64,000 bases of DNA from Coenobita brevimanus (taxonomy: Eukaryota; Arthropoda; Malacostraca; Decapoda; Coenobitidae): contig CM064653.1 in assembly GCA_032717465.1 (NCBI GenBank), forward strand, positions 36,760,103 to 36,824,102, read 5' to 3'. Shown here piece after piece: positions 21,195 through 31,048 of this stretch (position 1 is the stretch's first letter; each line of letters starts with the position of its first letter). The notes beneath the pieces were generated by a model, which did not search any database, had not been told where the DNA came from, and saw nothing but the letters and a program-made list of their open reading frames with translations. Position numbers and translations under genes: made by a program.

Positions 21195-23345
21195 TGGCAG
21201 GGCAAGGTACGGGAAAGTGCCAACTACAAGAGAGCGGATTTTCAAAAATTCAAGGAAATAATTGGTTCTAGTAACTGGAAACCCATTGTTTAAACAGCAG
21301 CATGAAAGCATGGAAATTTTTCACAGATATTCTCAGTAAAGCCGTAACATAATGTATTCCAAAGCGAAACCGACAGCCTGCTAAAAATATTAAACATAAA
21401 TGGTGGAATATGGAAATTACCCGTTGCCAGTGGGCTAAAAAAAAAAAAAATACAAAAATAATAATATCAGAAAGAATCGAAGCGTTAAAAATGAATATGA
21501 TGCACTTCGTCGAAAAGCAAAAAAAATAAAAATAAAAAAAGATAAAGCAAAGCAAGAGAAACTTTGAAACTCACACTGCGTACATCAGTAAGTCCAGCCC
21601 CCCCCCCAAAAAAAAAAAAAAAAAAAAATCAGCTATATCAGAAACAAGAAGGTAATGTCACCAACAATTGGCCCAGTAAGTCATATATAGTGGAAAGCGT
21701 ACCGACGATGGAACGAAGATGGTTAAAATTCTCAGCACTTTCTTTGCATCCTTATTTACAATTGAAATACAGATTCCATTCCCACTGATTTTCCTGTTAC
21801 CTTAGAAGAGGGCAACATGATTAGTGACATTGCTGTTAGCGAGAATGATGTACGACGTGCCATTGGTAAACTTAAAGTGAATAACACACTAGGGTCAGAT
21901 AAAATATCTCTGTGCTTTCTAATAGCAGCAGTGGATGAAATATCAAAGCCATTAGCTGAACAATTCAATAAATCACTAAGAAACAGCAAGGTGCCTTGTG
22001 AATGGAATCACAGCAAATGTAACCCCAGTATTCAGAAAAAGGCAACAAATCACAGCCAGGAAATAATCGACCATTAAGTTTAACTCCAGTGGTGTGCAAG
22101 TTGTTGGAAACTATTCTCAGTGGTAGGCTAAGTTTGTTAAGCACAGAACTAAATAATCTCATCAAAGATTCACAACACGGTTTTCGAGATAATCGCTCTT
22201 GCTTTACGAATCTCTTGGAGTTCTTCCATAATATATTCAATATGTATGATGAGACCAGGTCTGTTGACATTGTATATCTCGATTTTCAAAGTGCATTTGA
22301 TTAAGTTCCACTTAAAAGACTACTGTACTTCAGGGATTTAATGTGCATGGGTTCAGAGACAGTGTTCTCGGGTGGATCGATACTTGGCTTACAGACCGTA
22401 AGCAGAGGGTCGTAATAACTGGTAAAGAATCAGACTGGAAAGATGTTACTAGTGGTGTGCCACGGGGCTCAGTACTGGGTCCTATTTTGTTTTAATATAC
22501 ATAAATGATATAGATGAGGGTTTAATTGTAAAATAACCAAATTTGCTGATGATACTAAAATTGGTAACAGAGCAGACACATCTTTATAGAGGCAAGCAAT
22601 ACAGAGTGACCTCGATCGACTGTTTAATTGGGCCCTATTCTGGCACATGGACTTTAATAATACTAAATGCATGTGCTAAACATTAAAAGTAGAAATGAAA
22701 AAGCCAGTTACACCATGAACAATATTCAGCTAGATAATGTCAGTCTGAAAAAGACTTAGGAATTATAATAACAAATGATCTTAAACCAAGCAAACAGTGT
22801 ACGAGGGCTGTTAAGAAAGCCAACAGATTAGTCGGATTCATTGGTAGAGCGTTCGAATATAAATAAGTTATCATCATCCTCATATTATATAATTCGCTAC
22901 TTCGCCCACACTTAAAGAATTGTGTCCAGTTCTGGTCGTCCCATTACGAAAAAGATATAGAGAAACTTGAAAGAGTACAACGAAGGGTGACCAGTATGAT
23001 ACCTAGGTTGAGAAACAAACCATACGAAAAGCGTTTAGAAACCCTGAATCTCTTTACCCTAACTAAACGCAGTTTACGAGGAGATTTAAGTCGAGTATTT
23101 AAAACATTCAAAGGACACGATAACATGGCTGTTGATAAATCCTTCACAGTTGATCAGTCAGATTACACTAGAGGCAATGGACATAAAATAATTGGCAGAC
23201 GATTCCAGTCACCTGAAGCTAAGCATTTCGTCTTTAATAGAGTTGTAAATATATGGAACAAATTGCCCTTCAGTGTATTATAATGATACATTACTAATCT
23301 TTAAAGGTCGCTTGGATAAGCATCTGTCTTCTTCCCCAGCGTAAT
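21195..23345 (+). pseudogene. Dead CR1-like non-LTR retrotransposon, RT region
   Basis: Conceptual translation, with several frame changes, gives the order expected of a CR1-type RT. The linker is ANYKRADFQKFKEIIGSSNW near 21215. RT N-part is at 21817-22077 (ENDVRRAIGKLKVNNTLGSD). The fingers region is at 22089-22304 (QHGFRDNRSC and VDIVYLDFQSAFD). SGVPRGSVLGPILF lies near 22450, then FADDTK near 22538 in place of the usual YADD. RT thumb and C-terminus are at 22800-23330 (YEKRLETLNLFTLTKRSLRG, FKGRLDKHLSSS). At least six stops or shifts make it non-functional. The upstream endonuclease is missing or unrecognisable, consistent with 5' truncation. Confidence 0.85.
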
Positions 23346-23930
23346 ATGTTTACTACTGAATGAAACACTTCTGTATATATAAACTTTTTTTTTTCTTTCA
23401 GAGCCCGGATGATGTAAGAGCAGAGCAACATTGATAAATATTGCTGACTTCCTTTTCAGGTAGATAGTTTAGATAAAAATTTCCTGTTCCTCGTTCCAAT
23501 GAAATTTCCATAATAGTTCCTCCATGCTGCATGGTGATCCTTCTCATTATTTCCTGCTGGCTTCGGCTGGAGGGTTTGGTGGGTGGGGGGGGGGAGCCTT
23601 CCTACATTTCTGTTCTTGTCCTTAACTGGTAGAATAGTTTTGTTAGTTACAACCTTCCCTATACCAAACAGCCACGGAAGGCCCAACAGGTCTGTTGTTG
23701 TTTGTTTTCCTTTACGTTAAAAAAGACTGAGAAGGTAATCAGAAGAATTATACTTGGAAAAAAAAAGAGTGGAATATATGGGACTTTCTCTAAGACGATC
23801 AAGGATATCGGTAGTGATGTACAGGCTGCCCTAGGCCATTAAGGACAGAAGAGAAAAATAGTTTAAAAAAAAATTAGTCAGTAGGCTTGACTGATCAATA
23901 AGCAGAGACTGATAGTGTCTAGTGTGTAGG
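23346..23930. other. Spacer with one short dispersed repeat
   Basis: 23570-23605 (GGAGGGTTTGGTGGGTGGGG then AGCCTTCC) matches 11085-11135. Otherwise no recognisable feature. Confidence 0.4.
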
Positions 23931-23934
23931 TACT

Positions 23935-24035
23935 TCAGAAGACTCACGTTCGGGAACATGAGACCAAGGTAGCACGTTGTGCATACACAGCATCCACCTT
24001 TGGCTTTTAGATGAGTATACAGAAAATAGAGGGAC
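23935..24035 (-). pseudogene. Fragment of LINE endonuclease region
   Basis: The - strand translation contains [15 protein letters not shown], nearly identical to [15 protein letters not shown] in the endonuclease of the LINE at 31-34 kb. The frame then decays. Confidence 0.7.
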
Positions 24036-24162
24036 AAAGAATAACTAATTATTTACTCAAAACAAAGGAAGCTTATATAATTATGTTTTTAACTGATAAA
24101 TGGTGTTAATGTCATATCCTTTCTGCGTGCCACTATCAGTTTCATGATAGTCTAATTTGCGC

Positions 24163-24163
<1 letters not shown>

Positions 24164-24209
<46 letters not shown>

Positions 24210-24242
24210 TTTAGGTTCTGTATATAAATAGATAGATAGATA

Positions 24243-24287
<45 letters not shown>

Positions 24288-24545
24288 CAGAGGCAGAGGC
24301 AAATGGACGGATGTCTGAGACAGATGGGAGGGAGAGGAAGAAGTGAAGGATGTGAGATAGGGGACGGAAGAGAGAGACACGGAGGCAGAGAAATGGGAGA
24401 GGTAGAAGAAAAAGAAGCAAGAAAATGGAACAAAACGGAAAATGAGACTAGGAGGGTAGAAAAGAAAGACAAAACGAGGGAGACGAAAAGAGGAGGGAGA
24501 AAGAAGAAGGATGAATAAAAGGAAGAGAGAAGAAGAGATAATAAC
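24164..24545. repeat. (GT)n, (GATA)n, (GA)n and purine tract
   Basis: GT at 24165-24208, GATA at 24228-24246, GA at 24250-24286, then G/A-rich DNA to 24545. Confidence 0.95.
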
Positions 24546-24578
24546 AGAATGAACAAGAAGCGGTGCCAAGGCACAGCA

Positions 24579-25126
24579 AACCCGTCCCCGACAGTCATTT
24601 TACTGCCGACATATAAACACAGCAGGATATCTAGTCAAAGATGTCACATACCAGATGTGGAGTAAATCGGGTGACAATTGACAGTTTCATGCCCAGTTGA
24701 AATTTTAGGCCCAACCCACCTGACATTGACCCCCCAACCGCTAACTGGGGGGTAACCCTCCTGATGTAATGAGGCATGTGATAGGATGCAGATTTGAAAG
24801 ATGCACCCTTAGGTTTTGGTTTCATGTCGATATGACGAATTTGAGAGGAGTTATGGCGAAAAAGCTATTTTTATTTTTTTACATTTTCTGGGCGTACAGC
24901 CTGGGCCTAGACCCAAAATTCATTCAGGTGATAAGATCATAGCCCATCACCCCTGTAATTTTAGTCAAAAATCGCACCAGTAGTTTTCGCGTAAAGTTGA
25001 TAACAGACAGGCTGACAGACAGGTAGACATACAGACAGTCAGACAAACAAACGAACAAACAAACAAACAGACAAACCGAGTGAAACCAATACGCGTCCCC
25101 GAGTCCCTCCTGGGCGGGGACGGGTT
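24579..25126. mobile_element. Candidate non-autonomous element with 12 bp terminal inverted repeats
   Basis: AACCCGTCCCCG at 24579-24590 is the exact reverse complement of CGGGGACGGGTT at 25115-25126. The interior is not coding. Near the right end are degenerate GACAGACAGG/CAAACAAA words (25005-25078), a type of tail common in dispersed repeats of marine animals. No target-site duplication is visible in the flanks, so the class is unknown and the boundaries could be coincidental. Confidence 0.45.
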
Positions 25127-25129
25127 AAA

Positions 25130-25299
25130 AGAGAGAGTACGACGTAGCGAGAGAAACAGGGGAAGATAGGAAGAGGAAAGAAATGAAACAGAAGAGAGAG
25201 GGGGAAGAAAAACGGAAAAAAGAAATATAGAAAAAGGTTGAAAGATAATGGGGGTGACAGGGAAAGAGAGAGGGAGAGAGAGAAAATGTGTTGATGGGC

Positions 25300-25301
<2 letters not shown>
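25130..25301. repeat. Purine-rich tract
   Basis: A/G-rich sequence leading into the CA array. Confidence 0.8.

Positions 25302-25302
<1 letters not shown>

Positions 25303-25384
<82 letters not shown>
25303..25384. repeat. (CA)n joined to (TC)n
   Basis: CA units at 25303-25350 switch without spacer to TC units at 25351-25384. Confidence 0.97.
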
Positions 25385-25387
<3 letters not shown>

Positions 25388-25436
25388 AAGGAAGACGATG
25401 AGTAAGTATGTAGATCATGTTTACCAGGCGAGGTTA

Positions 25437-25765
25437 TTGAAGGACGGGAGGGGGGGGAGGGGCGGGGGAGAGTGAGTGGAGTGGAGGGAGTAGGAGGGAA
25501 GTGGAAGGGAGGAGGGAATGTGGGAGTGGGAGGGAAGATGGAGAGGAAGTCAGGGGGCGAGGAAAGATGGGAGGGAAGTTGGAGGGGGAGGGAAGAAAGG
25601 GGTAGTTGGAAGGGGAAGGTAATATGGGGAGGAGGTTGAAGGGGATGAAAGATGGGAAGGAGGTTGGAGCCGGAGAGAAGATGGGGAGGAGGTTGAAGCG
25701 GGAGGGAAGATGGGGAGTAGGTTATTGGGGGAGGGGGGAGGGGAAAAGGTTGAATGGGGAGTAGT
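25437..25765. repeat. G-rich minisatellite
   Basis: Units of about 20-35 bp resembling GATGGGAGGAGGTTGAAGGG recur across the block. Confidence 0.8.
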
Positions 25766-25769
25766 TTAG

Positions 25770-25860
25770 GGCATGGCTTGAATGGAATCGTTATATTAAT
25801 CGTTTGATGGTAGTGTGATTTTTAGCGAAGTATGCGTCATCGTAATGAAGGGGTTATATA
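25770..25860 (-). repeat. Family P1, right arm only
   Basis: GGAATCGTTATATTAATCGT followed by GCGTCATCGTAATGAAGGGG matches the outer half of the P1 palindrome. Confidence 0.55.
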
Positions 25861-25889
25861 TGGACAGAGATCGTATTCTAGGTGACAAG

Positions 25890-26110
25890 GAAAGCCTCGT
25901 AACATCTCTTCCTTAGCGATTTATTTTACATATTGCACCTTTGCATTGTCTTTATGTTATCTGTGTTAGGCTGTTATGTTATCTATGTCCTTTTATATCG
26001 TAATTGTTGCCGTAATAGACTATACAAGAGGGTATTATGATGTAATATTGTGGATAAATCGCTAAAGAGGATTTGTTGTGAAATCCCCAAAGCCGCTTAC
26101 CTACAATACG
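25890..26110. repeat. Palindromic repeat family P2, both arms
   Basis: The left arm contains CGTAACATCTCTTCCTTAGC then GATTTATTTTACAT. The right arm contains TGGATAAATCGCTAAAGAGG and TTGTTGTGAAAT. The two arms are imperfect reverse complements with a loop of about 130 bp. Confidence 0.7.
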
Positions 26111-26215
26111 ACGCACAGTTGAGGGACCATGGGATCTCTTCTCGTGGGTTTGTTTTGCAGATGAGGGCGCGTACCATCCACTCAGTTGATGGAGTCCTAC
26201 CTTCAAGTGACTCTA

Positions 26216-26216
<1 letters not shown>

Positions 26217-26264
<48 letters not shown>

Positions 26265-26300
26265 ACAGTAGTACTAGTTGTAGTAGTAGTAGTAGTAGTG
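26217..26300. repeat. (TTA)n and (TAG)n arrays
   Basis: TTA at 26217-26262 and TAG at 26275-26300. Confidence 0.96.
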
Positions 26301-26614
26301 TGTTCTTGTTCGTAGCCCAGACCAGTCACTACGTGGGGGGGTAACCATATAACCAAATGGACAAATGTTGGTCTTGTGGGCTAAAGCACTTAACCGGATC
26401 GGACTCCTGAGGGGGTATATCCGAGAGTTGGTTGAGGTTTATATCTCGCATAATACTGCTCAGGGAAGGCAAACCGGTCACTCGTCATAACCTCTTGAGT
26501 TAGGTGACGTATTTTCTTCCTCTTTATTCTTGGTACTTATAGATTAGGAGAGACTTTTTGAACTAGGCTGTTTGATAGAGCCATTATAAAACATTCATTA
26601 CAATGGGTGGCCCT
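26301..26614. other. Spacer; shares an 18 bp word with 13 kb
   Basis: GGTAACCATATAACCAAA at 26340-26357 is the exact reverse complement of 13095-13112. The surroundings are weakly similar, which suggests a dispersed repeat of unknown type. No gene seen. Confidence 0.4.
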
Positions 26615-26690
26615 GAAATGGAATGGAATCGTCTGGAGGCAGCAATAGCAAAATCAAAAAGGCGTCATCGGAATGAAGGGGTTGAAATTA
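26615..26690 (-). repeat. Family P1, right arm only
   Basis: GAATCGTCTGGAGGCAGCAA then GCGTCATCGGAATGAAGGGG. Confidence 0.6.
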
Positions 26691-26726
26691 ATGTAGCCTA
26701 ACCCAGGACCCCTACGCTCCTGATGG

Positions 26727-26729
<3 letters not shown>

Positions 26730-26796
<67 letters not shown>
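26730..26796. repeat. (GT)n joined to (GA)n
   Basis: GT units to 26769 then GA units to 26796, 38 bp left of the candidate exon. Confidence 0.97.
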
Positions 26797-26834
26797 ATCT
26801 TATTATTTTTTCCTTTTTTTTTTCTCTTTCTAAG

Positions 26835-26989
26835 GTATCAGTTTTTCCTGATACAAGCAAGACTCCATCATGACGCAGTGTTGTCTGAAATACTCGTGGT
26901 GGTTGTTGCTCTGTGTTCTCTTTACTATTTACTTTAGTTCCGTTGTGTGCTTGGCAGCTGATGAAGTGACGAGCAACCAGCCACCCGTA
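26835..26989 (+). CDS. Candidate first coding exon of an unknown secreted protein
   Basis: Seen: a 20+ base pyrimidine tract ending CTTTCTAAG at 26826-26834 is a good acceptor. A 35 bp leader follows, then ATG at 26870 with A at position -3, then 40 codons, then the donor GTGAGT at 26990. The peptide begins MTQCCLKYSWWLLLCVLFTI and continues YFSSVVCLAADEVTSNQPPV. This is a textbook signal peptide: a polar start, an 18-20 residue hydrophobic core, and probable cleavage after VVCLA or CLAA. The exon ends in phase 0. Inferred: a secreted or membrane protein whose mature part is in downstream exons; 28495-28518 is the best candidate next exon and is also phase 0. I do not recognise the family. 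Against it: the exon is short and was found by eye, and reading through the donor gives a stop within about 30 codons. Confidence 0.42.
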
Positions 26990-27039
26990 GTGAGTTGTTG
27001 TCTGAAAGAATGTGTCCTTACTTTAATATTCACTCAGGT

Positions 27040-27345
27040 TTATTCTTTTCTTTATTTGTTCACTTCATGTTCTCTGTAGTGGAACAGTTGATATTTTTTT
27101 ATTTGTTCACTCTTCATGTTCTCTATAGTGGAAATAATTATTTGGTTGTATTCTTCGCTGTAATATTCACTCTAGTAATTTAACAGAAGTGTTGTCAGTA
27201 ACGTTCTTGTTCAGTTTAGTGGAAATGACTGTTTGTTCGTTTTTTTTTTTTTCTTTATTGACCATCAGTAGTGAAAAAAATATTTATATATAATTTTTTT
27301 ATTTATCCACTTTGACATTCTTGTAGTGGAAATAACTTTGTTTTG
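27040..27345 (+). repeat. Degenerate intronic repeat (TTTATTTGTTCACT unit)
   Basis: ATTTGTTCACTTCATGTTCT plus GTAGTGGAA recurs at about 27055, 27103, 27205 and 27300 with spacing of 50 to 100 bp, ending each time in GTGGAAATAA or similar. It is a decayed tandem repeat downstream of the candidate donor. Confidence 0.6.
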
Positions 27346-27554
27346 TTCGTATTTCTTCCCTTGGGACCCAACCTCTGAACAAGGTGAAATGAGGCTGGAT
27401 CCGGAGAACCAGAGGGAAACAAAAAAAGTAGATGTTTGCTGTTGGATAAGGAATCGTGGATTTATAGTGCATACATAAAAATAAAAATGTGTATAGGAGT
27501 GACAACAAGGAGGGATGAGGTCAAAGGTTACTTAGTGTTTGATGAGTCGTGCAT

Positions 27555-27580
27555 TTGCAATACAGGGTGGTCCATACACT
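27555..27580 (+). mobile_element. Lone mariner-like terminal repeat
   Basis: ACAGGGTGGTCCATA at about 27563-27577 resembles the terminal repeat of the mariner-type element at 40485. No partner end is seen nearby. Confidence 0.3.
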
Positions 27581-27845
27581 CCACGGTGGGGGGGAGGGAT
27601 CTTATTTGTTGTGGGGATGGCTTAGTCTGCTGGTGTGGATGTGGTTGTGGCAGTGGGAGTAGGACATAAATAATTGATGCAGGGAAGACAGTTGTAACGC
27701 TGAGTGAGCCGTCGCATCAACACACGAGAAATTTGCCCGACGGAGTGGGAGATTGTTAGCTCCACTTGTTTTGCTATTTTACAACGTAATTTACTTCTGT
27801 CTTCAAGTTCTACCTTTTTTTTTTTTTTTTTTTAAGTAACATTAT

Positions 27846-28192
27846 ATTTTCAGCCAAAAACACAATTACGAGTTTGATCCTTCCCCCCCCCCGTATTTTA
27901 GACAATATACTTTCAGCCAAAAACACAATTACGAATTTGATCCTTCCCCCCCCACCCTGTATTTTAGACAATTCTTAGACACTTTTCTTCTGTGGCATTT
28001 CCGTCGCAAATTATTTTACACTTGAAGATAACCTACTCTAACTTAACGTAACCTTCAGGAGTAAAAGAAAAATTATTTGCGACGAAAATACCGTAGAAGG
28101 AAAGTGTTTTAGAACTCTAAAATACCGAAAAAAAAAAGAAAAAAAAAACGGATCAAAATCTTGTGATTTTGTTTTTGGCTGAAACTATAATA
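27846..28192. mobile_element. Fold-back DNA element with a duplicated left end
   Basis: The left arm includes CAGCCAAAAACACAATTACG, TTTGATCC, GTATTTTAGACAAT, ACACTTTTCTTCTGTGG and CGTCGCAAATTATTTT. The right arm has the complements in reverse order: AAATTATTTGCGACG, TAGAAGGAAAGTGTTTTAGA, CTCTAAAATACCG, GGATCAAAATCTTGTGATTT and GTTTTTGGCTGAAA. Arms are about 110-120 bp with a loop of about 45 bp. The outer 60 bp of the left arm is present twice in tandem (27850-27910 and 27911-27968). The interior is non-coding. TA-rich flanks hide any target duplication. Confidence 0.75.
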
Positions 28193-28199
28193 TAAAAAC

Positions 28200-28494
28200 A
28201 AAGAAAGTTTACATCGCACACATTTACACTGAAACTTGACATTTTTTGGTAGATGTAAAATAGTAATCAGTGTTGGTAGAAATGTCAGCCATGTTTTTTA
28301 CTTATATTTATATGAAATTCTTGTTGAAAGTAAGTCATAAGTGGCAGCCAGCTCCACCATAAATGTCAGTACCTAAACAAATTTTCCTGTGTTTGAAGAA
28401 TTACTATATACGGTACTTAATTGTTTGCTATACGTTATGTTTTCTTGTACATTTACGTAAAGTATCCCCCCCTCCTTTTCTTTTCTTTTTCCAG
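28200..28494 (+). other. AT-rich, ends in a strong splice acceptor
   Basis: No repeat or open frame of note. The stretch ends in a near-pure pyrimidine run and CAG at about 28466-28494, the best-looking acceptor in this neighbourhood. Confidence 0.4.
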
Positions 28495-28581
28495 GATGCC
28501 ACCCCATTGTCTTTCGTTGTGAGTGGATACAACATAGACTTAATTCTATATGTAAAATTTTTGACAGACCATTCCCAATAA
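28495..28581 (+). CDS. Candidate second exon following the signal-peptide exon
   Basis: Begins right after CTTTTTCCAG with GATGCCACCCCATTG. Read in phase 0, as required by the exon at 26835-26989, it gives DATPLSFV. A donor-like GTGAGT follows at about 28519, which would make a 24 bp microexon. Without that donor the frame continues through SGYNIDLILYVKF to a stop at 28579-28581, making a short terminal exon. I cannot choose between the two. The link rests only on shared phase and strong flanking signals. Confidence 0.25.
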   Translation, partial: DATPLSFVVSGYNIDLILYVKFLTDHSQ

Positions 28582-28599
28582 TAGCCATATATTCCAGTG

Positions 28600-28800
28600 C
28601 GTTCCTTCCGATTCCCACATTTATTTTTCACCTCTCCCCTTCCTCTTGACATTCTGGGCCGAGGATGATTAACAAGTGGAAGCGCCCCGTTGTCACAATG
28701 CTGGATAACACCACTGACCTCTATAATAAGGAGAGGCTGTCTCCGCCGCGGGCGTGTGATTTTGGCCGCCATATTGAAACACCTACATTCGTCGCCTGTT
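28600..28800. promoter_or_regulatory. Short CpG-rich patch with a YY1-like site
   Basis: GGCCGCCATATTG at about 28764-28776 fits the YY1 consensus CCGCCATNTTG; flanking sequence (CTCCGCCGCGGGCGTG) is CpG-rich against an AT-rich background. It could be a small promoter, or on the - strand a start region (ATGGCGGCC at 28772). No transcript evidence is available. Confidence 0.25.
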
Positions 28801-29194
28801 ATACATAAACATGTATGGATTGTGACTATTTTCGGCCTAGTTCAACGAATTATATCGGGTACATTTAGCCACTGAGTGTAAAACAACGCCATAGGTTGCT
28901 GCAGTGCAGAATTTACCCTTTACGACACTAAGGCTGACAATGGTAATGGCAGAAAGGGAAAAGATAGTGTGGTATGAACGTTGAAATGATAGTGATGTTG
29001 AAGCTGTTTTATATCAAAGTAATGGTGTTGAAATGATGCGGGAAGTCCTTAGATTATCCATGTCATGAAACCGAATGTCCAGGTTGATGAAGGCCGCAAG
29101 AAACATGGAAATATCTGCAAGACAGTGTGAACAGAAGAGAAGAGGACATGGAGAGAAAGACCGGAGATAAATTGGCCCTTTTTAGTGGCCTCAT
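28801..29194. other. No feature seen
   Basis: Mixed sequence with no repeat unit, exon or terminal repeat that I can support. Confidence 0.4.
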
Positions 29195-29245
29195 TCATGC
29201 AGGGATACTGGGGAAGAATCATCCCGCCCCACCCCAGGGGGCAGT
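29195..29245 (-). mobile_element. Fragment of RTE-type LINE 5' region
   Basis: GCAGGGATACTGGGGAAGAA then CCCCAGGGGGC corresponds to 47770-47820 of the RTE leader, same orientation. Confidence 0.45.
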
Positions 29246-29449
29246 AATGATATAGAATTAGCAACAAGATATACTTGTGAAATGTAACCCCATGATCCCC
29301 ATCTCTCTTCGATGAATTCCTTTGCCCATTTTTGTATCCGTAAGCTGCACGGTGGACCATGGCGCTATATTTTCCGGAATCATCAGCTGCTTTCGAAAAC
29401 CCACAGAGCAGCTCAGTACAAAAAACCCGGGCATTAGGCGTGGTGTAAC

Positions 29450-29620
29450 ATGGCTGCCGCTACACCAGCGCCATCCTGGCGGCGGCTACATAAATTACGC
29501 GGTGCTATCCATGAGAAATCCTCTCCATACTATAGAGCTCAGTGGATAATACCCTGCAATTATCCTGTAAATTATCTATGGCAAACGTTGTGCTGGAAAT
29601 GGAGCCTAGGGAAGATATGA
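29450..29620 (+). CDS. Small open frame with a CpG-rich start, unrecognised
   Basis: ATG at 29450 opens a 56-codon frame beginning MAAATPAPSWRRLHKLRGAI and ending TGA at 29618-29620. The first 60 bases are rich in GCC/GCG/CGG codons, unlike the surroundings, and the N-terminus is basic and Ala-rich, as in some mitochondrial presequences. There is no recognised domain, no intron evidence and no homologue that I recall. It could be chance. Confidence 0.18.
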   Translation: MAAATPAPSWRRLHKLRGAIHEKSSPYYRAQWIIPCNYPVNYLWQTLCWKWSLGKI

Positions 29621-29916
29621 AAGTTTACCTTTATCAGTAATAGAAAATGAGCTCATTTGTGTTCGAGAGAAAACGATTATTATTGGACAAAAAATGGGTA
29701 ACTTAGGTATTTTACACTACGTAAATATTATGTATGTTTATGCACGCCTGTACACATACCCATATCTTTATACATACCTATCCTGTAAATGCAGTATGTC
29801 TGTTGCTACATGTGCATGACTGTGTACATATATGTATGGATATATACGTGTATGTACAGTATGTGTGCATATGTGCCTCTCTCTGCATGTGTATGTACAT
29901 ACGTGTGTATCTATGT

Positions 29917-30354
29917 ACCACTTCACTCATATCAAAACATGTAATGGTAATTACTGTGCCAACTTTGTACCATGTATGTATCACTGTATGCCTTTGTTCA
30001 TTATTTTACTTGTAATGATAATTACTTCTGTACCTTCTATGCCCTGTGATACCGATTTTGTTTTCCTCATGCACCCCTCCCTGCTTGGCCTTCAGTGACA
30101 GTGTTCCCCAGAGTGTTGGAGCTTGTACTGAATGGTAAATAAAGAACCTAAATTAAAATAAAAAAAAGTAAATATCTGCATGCAGAAACATCTGTATGCG
30201 TCCCGTTTACTTCCACACCACAGTTGCTCCTACCGTTTCCTAAATCTTTGAATTTGGCCTCCAAAGATAGTGTTTTCCTTAGAGGAAGCCTTCAGAACAC
30301 GTACAAAGTTGGCACAGTAATTACCATTACATGTTTTGATATGAGTGAAGTGGT
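29917..30354. repeat. Perfect 54 bp inverted repeat with a 330 bp spacer
   Basis: 29917-29970 and 30301-30354 are exact reverse complements over all 54 bases (left arm starts ACCACTTCACTCATATC, right arm ends GATATGAGTGAAGTGGT). The match stops sharply on both sides. The spacer contains an AATAAA with an A-rich end near 30137-30170, resembling the 3' end of a retroposed transcript. Confidence 0.9.
30130..30172 (+). terminator. Polyadenylation-like signal with A-rich tail
   Basis: GGTAAATAAAGAACC is followed within about 25 bp by AAATAAAAAAAAG. It could be the 3' end of a retrocopy or of an untranslated region; no coding sequence is visible just upstream. Confidence 0.35.
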
Positions 30355-30421
30355 ATCATTCACTAACCACTTCATCATTTGACTACTCATGTATGATGAA
30401 TAAAATCGTCAGGAACCAGCA

Positions 30422-30451
30422 AGAGAGAGAGAGAGAGAGATGTATAGCTTC

Positions 30452-30505
<54 letters not shown>
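30422..30505. repeat. (GA)n and (TA)n microsatellites
   Basis: GA at 30422-30440 and TA at 30456-30505. A P1-like arm (GAATAAAATCGTCAGGAACC) lies just left at about 30397. Confidence 0.96.
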
Positions 30506-30508
<3 letters not shown>

Positions 30509-30579
30509 AGTATTTTCACCCATATCCACACTTTAAATACGCAAATGAATATGGAAGCCTCAGAGGTTCTATAGTTCAT

Positions 30580-30795
30580 TCACTTTAACTTGGCGGAGAT
30601 TTTCGTCCTTTTGCAGCCCATATCCCGTAGCACGGTGGCAACAAAAGGGGGGGGGGTACTACAGCCCTGCCTCCCTTCATGGCACTTTTTCGTGACTAGC
30701 ACCATACTCTAGTTATTAAAATCTTGCTGTAATCGAACATTCAAGACAGTGAGATCGCTATTTTACGCCAAGTTGCAATGAATATAGTATAGAGG
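30580..30795 (+). repeat. Dispersed repeat family P4
   Basis: AACTTGGCGGAGATTTTCGT then CCTTTTGCA, later CACTTTTTCGTGACTAGCAC and ATTTTACGCCAAGTTGCAAT. Shares this order with 38285-38520, 40610-40850, 48045-48240 and, inverted, 42755-42910. The terminal words AACTTGG and CCAAGTT are complementary. Confidence 0.7.
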
Positions 30796-31048
30796 AGTAG
30801 ACTGTAGCACCAGTCGAGCAGGGCAGTACTCCCGAGGTGGATGGAAAGCTGATGACAGGGAGTGCTGGAGCTCCCGTTTCATCAGCCCTCAGGACTAGTT
30901 CCTGACCATCCCCCTTTGCTGAACTTTTTCAGTGTCTCAGTTACACAGAGAGTAGGCCAGCATGCTCTCCAGTACAAATTTCTCTATCTATCTTCACCAA
31001 ACTACATGCACAGTACACACTACACTTCCTATTCAAAATTAACCAAAA

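Noticed and set aside
21195..23345. Host reverse transcriptase or viral polymerase
   Set aside because: Motif order and the CR1-type C-terminus identify it as a non-LTR retrotransposon. No capsid, protease, envelope or LTR is present.
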